From assembly GCA_964418425.1 (NCBI GenBank), contig CAYQLT010000076.1:1-11538 (forward strand): a stretch of DNA of 11,538 bases, written 5' to 3'. The stretch is from CAYQLT01 sp964418425. Its GTDB lineage: Bacteria > Bacillota > Limnochordia > Limnochordales > Geochordaceae. The translations under genes were made by a program, and so were the position numbers. Shown in pieces: positions 6,568-11,538 of this stretch (position 1 is the first letter of the stretch; each line of letters opens with the position of its first letter). The notes under the pieces were generated by a model. It did not search any database. It worked only from the letters and a program-made list of their open reading frames with translations, and was not told the origin of the DNA.

Positions 6568-9300
6568 TCAGCGGGCGGCGGCCAGGGCCGCCCGGGCAGC
6601 CACCAGCCGCTCCCAGCGTTGCGGCGACAGGGGCCGGTCGAAGCTGCGCAGCTCGGCGAGCCGGAAGCCGTGCCGCGCCGCCAGGGCCTGCATCCATGCG
6701 ATGACCTCGGGCCGCAGGTCGCTGCCCAGACTGGTGGGCTCGTAGTGCTGTTCCAGGGCCAGCATCATGGTCTCGGCCATGCAGGCGTAGGCGAGCCCGG
6801 GCTCATAGCCGAAGTTCCAGCCGAAGTCAGGCCGGCCCGGCACCTCGATGACCCCGCCGTCCACCACCAGCACGTCGGGGCGCTCGCCGTCCACCCGCCG
6901 GCTGACGTTGGGCGGCCGGGACAGGTCGCAGACCACGGCGCCCGGCGCCAGCATCTCGGGGGTGATGAACTCCTCGGCCGAGTTGGTGGCGATGACCACC
7001 AGTTCCGCCTCGCGCAGCGCGGCGGCCACGTCCAGGGTCACGCTCAGTTCGGGGCACGGCCGCTGCGCCTGCTGGGGTGGGCGGGCCTGCGCTGCGGGCG
7101 ACCGGCTTGCGGCCGTCCCGCGTGACCCGGCGCAGCTCTCCCGCACCTCCTGCGCCACCCGCTCAAGCCGCTCCAGGGCCCGGCGGCCTGAAGCGGGATT
7201 GCCCACCAGAACCAGGCGCTGCACCTGCGGCCCCAGCAGCAGGGCGGTGGCCCGGCCGATGGAGCCCCCGGCGCCCACCACCGCCGCCCGGGCAGAGGCC
7301 ACCGCCACCCCCAGCCGCCGTGCCGCCTCCGCGAGGGCTTCGATGGCGGCCGCGACCGTGTAGCTGTTGCCCGTGGTGAGCGCCACACCGATGTCCGAGA
7401 GCAAAACCCCTCCCCGCGACACGATGGAGGTGTACGCCCCCAGCCCCACGATCAAAGCGCCGCGGTCTTTGGCCAGCTGAACCGCCTCCCGGATCAAGGG
7501 GAGCGTCTCGGAGCGGGGCTCGTCGAGGAGCTGGCGGGTGGTACGCGGAACCACCACGAACTCGCCGTATGCCGCCCGCCCGGCCGCCGAGATCACCCGG
7601 GTGCGGCCGATGACGAACGGCGAAAGAAGAGAGTTGAAGCGCTCGGCAAGCCGGCCCAGCCCCTCTGCCGACAGCGCCTTCAGCGCCGGGTCGAACTCGT
7701 GGTAGTTGTCCAGATCCAGGGGATGCACCAGGAAGGCGAACCGGCCGTCGCCCGGTCGGGCCACGGGCCCCTCATCCGCCGTCGGTTCTGCCACATCCCC
7801 GGCTCCCGCCCCGCCCCTCCCGGCCCCGGCCCTGCCCCGCCCGGCTCCGGCGCCGTCGTGTTGGGCCTGCAGAGCGCCGGACACCGGATGGGGGCGGCAA
7901 GGCTCCTCCACCAGGTGCCGGAGGAGGGCGCCGGTCTCGCCGGCCGCCAGCAGGGCCGTCACCCGCTCCAGCGAGTCCAGGGCCCGGGCGCACTCCGCCT
8001 CCCCGATGGTCAGGGGCGGCTCGATGCGGATCACGCTCTGCCCGTTGAGGGTCGGCGCCACCCGCAGCCCCTCGACGTTGAGCAGGTAGCTGGAGATGAG
8101 CGGTGTGAGCAGCTCTTGCTCGGAGAGCACCTCGAGCAGCGTGCCTGCGAGAGCGCCGTCGGTTTCCTCACCGGCGGGGGCCCGCCGCCCCTGTGCGGCC
8201 CTCCGAAATGTGCCGGGCTCGACCTGGAACTCCACCCCGATCATGAGCCCGCGGCCCCGCACCTCTCGGATGACGTGGGGAAAGCGCTCCGCCAGCCGAC
8301 GAAGCCCTGCCAGGAGCTGTTCGCCCCGGCGGCGCACGTGCTCCAGCAGGGCACCGCCGTCTCGGGTCAGCAGTTCCAGCGCGGCCAGCCCCGCTCGGCA
8401 CGCCAGGGCGCCACCGGCGAACGTGGACGAGTGCTTGAGCGCGAACTCCTCGGTGTAGGCCGCCTCCGTGCACAGGCAGGCGCCGATGGGCAAAAGCCCT
8501 CCGCCCAGGGCTTTGGCCAGGGTGAGCACATCGGGGTTCACGCCCTCGGCCTGGCAGGCGAACAGGTGGCCGGTGCGCCCCAGGCCCGTCTGGATCTCAT
8601 CCAGAACCAGCAGAACCCCGTGGCGGGCTGTCAACTCCCGGGCCGCGCGCAAATACCCGGGGGGAGGAACCACGATGCCGCCCTCGCCCTGGATGGGCTC
8701 GAGGAGCAGCGCGGCGTACTCGCGCGGGTGCCGTTCGAGAGCGGCCTGGAGTGCTTCGGCGTCCCCATACGGGACGAAATCGAACCCCTCGATGGGGGCC
8801 CCGAAGGGGCCCTGGTAGGCCGGCCGGCCCGTGGCGGAGAGGGCTCCGAGCGTTTTCCCGTGGAAGCTGTTGTGTGCCGCCAGGATCCGGCGTCGCCCTG
8901 TGGCCGCCCGGCAAAGCTTGATGGCCGCCTCGACGGCTTCCGCTCCCGAGTTGGTGAAAGTGACCCGGGTGAGGCCCGGCGGGGCAAGCTCGACGAGGCG
9001 GCGGGCCAGCTCCCCGGCGGCGTCCAGCATGGACGGTTGTACGAAGGAAGGCTCTGCTCGCTGTCGCACGGCCGCGAGCGCCTCCCAGATGGCGGTGGGA
9101 TTGTAGCCGAAGGGGACGGCCCCGTAGTTGGCGATGAAGTCCAGGTAGCGGGCGCCGTCGCTGTCCCAAAGCCACGGGCCCTCGCCCCGGACGAATCGCT
9201 TGTCCATCCGCAGGCGCTGCAGCAAGTCGGCGAGGTGGGGATTGACGTACTCGCCGAAGGGGTGGGGTTGCGGGTCGAGGCGCCGGCCGTCGGAAATCAT
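6568..9300 (-). CDS. Fusion of class III PLP aminotransferase and acyl-ACP-reductase-like domain
   Basis: The product is 910 residues from ATG at 9300, with AGGAGG 7 nt upstream. An upstream in-frame ATG at 9357 sits almost on the promoter -10 and is rejected. Residues 1-455 are a class III (ornithine/putrescine type) aminotransferase: NSGAEAVEAA, HGKTLGALSATG, metal-free PLP-contact LDEIQTGLGRTG (Asp234) and the Schiff-base Lys263 in LAKALGGGLLPIG. A Gly/Ala/Arg-rich linker (about 480-512) leads to residues 520-910, which resemble cyanobacterial long-chain acyl-ACP reductase: GLGAYTSIV, TTGNSYTVAAAIEAL, the Rossmann motif VVGAGGSIG (674-682), VVDGGVIEVPG and YACMAE with Cys840. That Cys aligns with the acyl-enzyme Cys of the cyanobacterial enzyme. 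Predicted chemistry is acyl thioester plus NAD(P)H to aldehyde, then transamination to a primary amine. Domain calls are firm for the aminotransferase and good for the reductase; the combined reaction is inferred. Confidence 0.82.
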   Translation of the reverse strand: MISDGRRLDPQPHPFGEYVNPHLADLLQRLRMDKRFVRGEGPWLWDSDGARYLDFIANYGAVPFGYNPTAIWEALAAVRQRAEPSFVQPSMLDAAGELARRLVELAPPGLTRVTFTNSGAEAVEAAIKLCRAATGRRRILAAHNSFHGKTLGALSATGRPAYQGPFGAPIEGFDFVPYGDAEALQAALERHPREYAALLLEPIQGEGGIVVPPPGYLRAARELTARHGVLLVLDEIQTGLGRTGHLFACQAEGVNPDVLTLAKALGGGLLPIGACLCTEAAYTEEFALKHSSTFAGGALACRAGLAALELLTRDGGALLEHVRRRGEQLLAGLRRLAERFPHVIREVRGRGLMIGVEFQVEPGTFRRAAQGRRAPAGEETDGALAGTLLEVLSEQELLTPLISSYLLNVEGLRVAPTLNGQSVIRIEPPLTIGEAECARALDSLERVTALLAAGETGALLRHLVEEPCRPHPVSGALQAQHDGAGAGRGRAGAGRGGAGAGDVAEPTADEGPVARPGDGRFAFLVHPLDLDNYHEFDPALKALSAEGLGRLAERFNSLLSPFVIGRTRVISAAGRAAYGEFVVVPRTTRQLLDEPRSETLPLIREAVQLAKDRGALIVGLGAYTSIVSRGGVLLSDIGVALTTGNSYTVAAAIEALAEAARRLGVAVASARAAVVGAGGSIGRATALLLGPQVQRLVLVGNPASGRRALERLERVAQEVRESCAGSRGTAASRSPAAQARPPQQAQRPCPELSVTLDVAAALREAELVVIATNSAEEFITPEMLAPGAVVCDLSRPPNVSRRVDGERPDVLVVDGGVIEVPGRPDFGWNFGYEPGLAYACMAETMMLALEQHYEPTSLGSDLRPEVIAWMQALAARHGFRLAELRSFDRPLSPQRWERLVAARAALAAAR

Positions 9301-9307
9301 CGTGCCG

Positions 9308-9313
9308 CCTCCT
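9308..9313 (-). promoter_or_regulatory. Ribosome binding site of the aminotransferase-reductase fusion
   Basis: On the minus strand, AGGAGG is followed by a 7-nt spacer and ATG at 9300. This decides the start against the ATG at 9357, which has no such site. Confidence 0.8.
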
Positions 9314-9321
9314 GCCGTCGG

Positions 9322-9350
9322 GTGCACGGGTTGTGCACAGTTGTGTGCAC
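9322..9350. promoter_or_regulatory. Three phased GTGCAC palindromes, candidate operator
   Basis: GTGCAC occurs at 9322-9327, 9333-9338 and 9345-9350, with starts 11 and 12 bp apart, which is about one helical turn. They lie between the predicted transcription start (near 9357) and the ribosome binding site of the fusion enzyme. The surrounding bases also repeat (TTGTGCAC, then TGTGTGCAC). This arrangement suits a dimeric repressor or activator bound on one face of the helix. No regulator is identified. Confidence 0.45.
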
Positions 9351-9363
9351 GCAACATGGTGCC

Positions 9364-9392
9364 ATTATACCGGCCTCACCCCTGCCCCGCAA
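9364..9392 (-). promoter_or_regulatory. Sigma-A-type promoter of the aminotransferase-reductase gene
   Basis: On the minus strand there is a perfect -10 TATAAT (9369-9364) and a partial -35 TTGCGG (9392-9387) separated by exactly 17 bp. Transcription would start near 9357, giving a leader of about 55 nt before ATG 9300. Confidence 0.65.
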
Positions 9393-9581
9393 CGCGCCGG
9401 GTAGGAGGGCACGTGCCGTCTTGGGGTTCCGAGCATCGCAGGGTAATGGCTGGGCTTGCGCGCCTTCGCCGGGTTGCTCGCCCGCAAGGTCGCCCGGCTG
9501 CGTGCGGGCACCGCACAGACGGCCGTCACGGGCCGCTCCCGTCTTGAGAACCATCTCCCGGTGCGCCCCGCGCCATCCCCA

Positions 9582-9616
9582 CATAGCATGCGGCGGCTTC
9601 GTCCGCATCCGCTATG
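9582..9616 (+). promoter_or_regulatory. Strong hairpin directly upstream of the LysM gene Shine-Dalgarno
   Basis: The left arm CATAGCATGCGG (9582-9593) pairs with the right arm CCGCAT-cc-GCTATG (9603-9616). This makes 12 base pairs with a two-base bulge and a 9-base loop. The right arm ends where GGAGGGAGG (9616-9624) begins, so the structure abuts or slightly masks the ribosome binding site. It may stabilise the mRNA, control translation or be a protein-binding inverted repeat. Confidence 0.6.
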
Positions 9617-9634
9617 GAGGGAGGCCGTACCGCG

Positions 9635-10606
9635 ATGAACCATTCTGGACAAGGCGGGCAGGCTCAGGAGGTATTGGAGTTCCGGCCGCCCGTCTGCGGG
9701 CCCGGCTGCTTTGGAGGGGTGTACACGGTTCAGCCGGGCGACACCATGTTCTTCATCGCCCGGCGCTTCGGGGTGTCACTGGACGCGCTGATCCGGTGCA
9801 ACCCCCAGATCCCCAACCCCAACCTCATCTTCCCGGGGCAGCAGCTCTGCCTTCCAAGCGGTGCCGCACCCGTTTGCAGCTTCGCCTGCCAGGGTGGCAT
9901 CCACATCGTCCAGCCGGGCGAAACCATGTTCTCCATCGCCGACAAGCTCGGCGTGCCGGTGGACGCCCTGATAGCGTGCAATCCCCAGGTACCCAATCCC
10001 AACCTCATCTTCCCGGGGCAGGCCCTGTGCACCCCGACCGGGGCCACCCCCCAGTGCGGCCCGGGCTGCCAGGGCGGCATCTACACGGTGATTCCGGGAG
10101 ACACCATGTTCCTCATCGCCGCCCGGCTCAACGTGCCCCTGGACCGGCTCATCGCCTGCAACCCCCAGATTCCCAATCCCAACCTCATCTTCCCGGGTCA
10201 GAAGCTCTGCATCCCCAGCCCCGTCCTGCCGCCGCTCCCGTGCTGCCTCATTCTGCGGCAGGTGACGCCGATACCCGGCTCAAGCGCCCTGGGCGTCGCG
10301 CTGGTGCGCCAGCTGGTGCTGCCGCCTCCCAACGTCGCCGTGACCATCGCCGCCCACGACCTCCCCGACCCCGCGAGCCTGGGCGCCTTCGACGCCTATG
10401 AAGGGGTCGTGGCCCCGCCCGGTACAGAATTTCGCTTCCGCCTGTTCGCGACGCCGGAGGCGCCGCCCACCTGGGCGGGGACCCGCACCGGCCTGCCGGC
10501 GCTGCCGGCGACCGCGACCGTGCTGGTGCGACCGTTCAACACCGCGACCAGCGTATCGGGCCCGGCGCAGCTGGCCAACACCCTGGCAAACTGCAGAGGA
10601 GCCTGA
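9635..10606 (+). CDS. Triple-LysM surface or spore-coat-type protein with Cys-flanked repeats
   Basis: The product is 323 residues from ATG at 9635, 10 nt after GGAGGGAGG. The in-frame ATG at 9614 lies inside a hairpin and before the Shine-Dalgarno, so it is rejected. There is no signal peptide or membrane segment. LysM domains lie at about 29-73, 89-133 and 149-193. Each has YTVQPGDTMFxIAxRxGV, DxLIxCNPQxPNPNLIFPGQ and LCxP, and each is preceded by a Cys-x(3)-Cys-x-GG element. LysM binds N-acetylglucosamine polymers such as peptidoglycan or cortex. The last 120 residues (from a CC pair near 213) are beta-rich and match nothing I know. Leaderless Cys-rich LysM proteins in spore formers are often spore coat or cortex-associated, as with SafA. 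That fits, but sporulation is not proven here. The Cys residues suggest disulfide cross-linking. Confidence 0.85.
   Translation: MNHSGQGGQAQEVLEFRPPVCGPGCFGGVYTVQPGDTMFFIARRFGVSLDALIRCNPQIPNPNLIFPGQQLCLPSGAAPVCSFACQGGIHIVQPGETMFSIADKLGVPVDALIACNPQVPNPNLIFPGQALCTPTGATPQCGPGCQGGIYTVIPGDTMFLIAARLNVPLDRLIACNPQIPNPNLIFPGQKLCIPSPVLPPLPCCLILRQVTPIPGSSALGVALVRQLVLPPPNVAVTIAAHDLPDPASLGAFDAYEGVVAPPGTEFRFRLFATPEAPPTWAGTRTGLPALPATATVLVRPFNTATSVSGPAQLANTLANCRGA
9695..10234 (+). repeat. Three in-frame 180-bp repeats encoding the LysM units
   Basis: The units begin at 9695, 9875 and 10055. The segment AACCTCATCTTCCCGGG occurs at 9821, 10001 and 10181, exactly 180 bp apart, so each unit is 60 codons with no length drift. 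Near-identical DNA in the NPQ-PNPNLIFPGQ segment indicates recent duplication or ongoing gene conversion. The tail of the third unit is degenerate. Confidence 0.85.
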
Positions 10607-10679
10607 ACCTGGTCACCCGGAGCCGGCGCCGGGCTGCCGCCACTCTGGCCGCCCGCGCCGGCCCTCCGTCCCCGCCGCC
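10607..10679. other. Convergent gap after the LysM gene
   Basis: Seventy-three bases lie between the LysM gene and the 3' end of the broken regulator. A CCCGG...CCGGG inverted repeat at about 10616-10633 could form a small hairpin, but no T-tract follows. It is at best a weak terminator candidate. Confidence 0.4.
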
Positions 10680-11538
10680 TCAGAGCCCGTCCGATTGACC
10701 CGGCGACTCGGGCGGCAGCTGGCGTTGGGAGCCGGGCCCCGTCCACCGGTAGCGGCGGCGGGGCGACTTCAGGGCCCCACCGGTGGCCTGCACCAGTCCC
10801 TCCTCCAGGAAGCGGCGCAACGCCAGCCGCACCGACGCCGGGCTCGCCCCGGTGAGCCGCGCGAGTTCCTGAACGGACAGGTCTCCCGATGCTTGAAGCC
10901 GGGCACGGACCCTATCGGCAACCAGGGGCCGCCCAGAAAACCTTTCGGGCTTGGGGAGGATGGCGGTCTGCCGTCGGGCCGACGAGGGGCGTCGCACGCG
11001 GGTCGGTTCCCCTACCTCCGCCGGGTCGGGACCGTCGACCAAAGCGTACGTGGCCCACCGACGGGAGCCGTGGCGCTCCACGAGACCCTGCTCGACCAGC
11101 TCCGCGAGCTCTCGCGTGGCGATCCTGGAGTCCACGCCGGTGAGGTGGCAGTAGTCCTGGTTCGCGATGTAGCAACGGTGACGCGGATACGCCAGCGCGA
11201 GCCGCTGCGAGTCCGTCAGGCTCAGCTGCCCGTCCCCTTCTCTCCAGCCACCGCAGGGTCTCCTCGGCCAGCAATGAGGCACTGGAAAAGGTGACTTCAA
11301 ATGTGATCACCCTGTCTTCGAACACCGGCGGTTGCATCCCCAGGCGGCGGAGCGTCGCGATCATGGCAGCGATCCCGGATCCCCGGTGCTCGCACAGCGT
11401 CGCTCCATTGGGACCGACTGGGAGGTCCTCTAGGATGTTCATCAGGTATTGATTGCGCGACGAGCAAGGACAGGTTGCCGCCCACCAGCGGGCCCCGGGG
11501 CTACGCCCGGCACGATGGGTTCGAGGGAGCGCTCCTGC
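10680..11538 (-). pseudogene. Frameshifted AlbA/HATPase_c_4-type ATP-binding regulator, continues past the window edge
   Basis: The upstream part (about 11470-11237) encodes RNQYLMNIL, CEHRGSGIAAMI, LGMQPPVFED and ITFEVTF. This is the usual C-terminal end of the HATPase_c_4 part of AlbA_2/Schlafen-like proteins (RNPLLAEIL, ERWGSGI, PPPEFED). A different frame then continues (about 11245-10680) with LSLTDSQRLALAY, the winged helix YCHLTGVDSRIATRELAELV, EQGLVERHGS, and a second winged helix (LSVQELARLTGASPASVRLA). The two frames meet near AGAAGGGGACGGG (about 11233-11245), implying a single-base change there. Further upstream, GGNLSLLVA and the RNQYLM part also fall in different frames, so there may be a second frameshift. 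Intact relatives are putative DNA-binding regulators. The gene is probably inactive, unless sequencing errors explain the shifts. Confidence 0.6.

Larger units (their letters stand above)
9301..9634. other. Divergent regulatory region between the fusion enzyme and the LysM gene
   Basis: This region holds the minus-strand ribosome binding site at 9308-9313, three GTGCAC sites (9322-9350) and the minus-strand promoter (9364-9392). It also holds the plus-strand hairpin at 9582-9616 and the LysM ribosome binding site. The stretch 9393-9581 contains no gene or clear motif that I recognise, and no clear plus-strand promoter for the LysM gene. Confidence 0.6.

Noticed and set aside
9301..9357. A 19-residue N-terminal extension of the fusion enzyme from ATG 9357
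   Set aside because: That ATG lies at the expected transcription start, 7 bp after the -10, and has no ribosome binding site. ATG 9300 has AGGAGG at 7 nt.
9582..9590. CATAGCATG as a sigma-K-like -10 (CATAnnnTA) before the LysM gene
   Set aside because: The last base does not match, no suitable -35 lies 16-17 bp upstream, and the bases are fully explained as the left arm of the hairpin.
9695..10234. The 180-bp repeats as a CRISPR array or mobile-element repeat
   Set aside because: The repeats are in-frame LysM-coding units without spacers, and there are no transposase genes or terminal inverted repeats.
7699..10401. A 900-codon open frame on the plus strand opposite the fusion enzyme and running into the LysM gene
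   Set aside because: It is a GC-driven shadow. It crosses the promoter region and the LysM gene in the wrong frame, and its composition is Arg/Pro/Gly-rich without domains.

Overview
The window is 11.5 kb of high-GC bacterial DNA with GGAGG-type ribosome binding sites. Two traits seldom occur together. First, there is a signal-peptide-bearing outer-membrane beta-barrel of the PorV/PorQ type whose chain ends in phenylalanine. Second, there is a leaderless LysM protein with Cys-flanked repeats, of the kind seen in spore-coat or cell-surface proteins of Bacillota. A diderm (Gram-negative-staining), high-GC spore-forming Bacillota such as class Limnochordia would fit both. This placement is an inference from protein character, not from a marker gene.

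Layout. (1) 1-1895, plus strand: the 3' part of a PKD-like repeat protein that ends in a T9SS/FlgD-type C-terminal domain, followed 25 bp later by a PorV-like barrel gene. (2) 1896-2151: no gene seen. (3) 2152-5651, minus strand: a large exported subtilisin-like protease (prodomain, S8 catalytic domain, PKD, unassigned alpha/beta domain, and the same kind of C-terminal domain). It is followed downstream by a PIN-toxin remnant overlapping an RHH+UPF0175 antitoxin-like gene. (4) 6002-6465, plus strand: a compact antitoxin/ParE-RelE toxin pair with its own extended -10 promoter. (5) 6568-9300, minus strand: a 910-residue fusion of a class III PLP aminotransferase and an acyl-ACP-reductase-like domain, with a good sigma-A-type promoter and three phased GTGCAC sites in its leader. 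(6) 9635-10606, plus strand: a three-LysM protein built on an exact 180-bp repeat, with a strong hairpin directly before its Shine-Dalgarno. (7) 10680-11538, minus strand: a frameshifted AlbA/HATPase_c_4-type ATP-binding regulator with two winged-helix segments, probably a pseudogene and cut by the window edge.

How the genes may work together. The repeat protein and the protease share a homologous C-terminal domain of about 87-91 residues (PNP near its start, then VWxLTDxxGRPLASGLYL, ending LVIQR). A PorV-like barrel lies directly beside one of them. In Bacteroidota, PorV is the outer-membrane carrier for proteins with T9SS C-terminal domains, so this looks like a cargo-plus-shuttle cluster of a T9SS-related surface export route, here in what seems to be a non-Bacteroidota background. 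The aminotransferase-reductase fusion could reduce an acyl thioester to an aldehyde and then aminate it, giving an alkyl amine or amino lipid. That is the other unusual candidate system. The toxin-antitoxin parts and the broken regulator mark the segment as accessory and rearranged.
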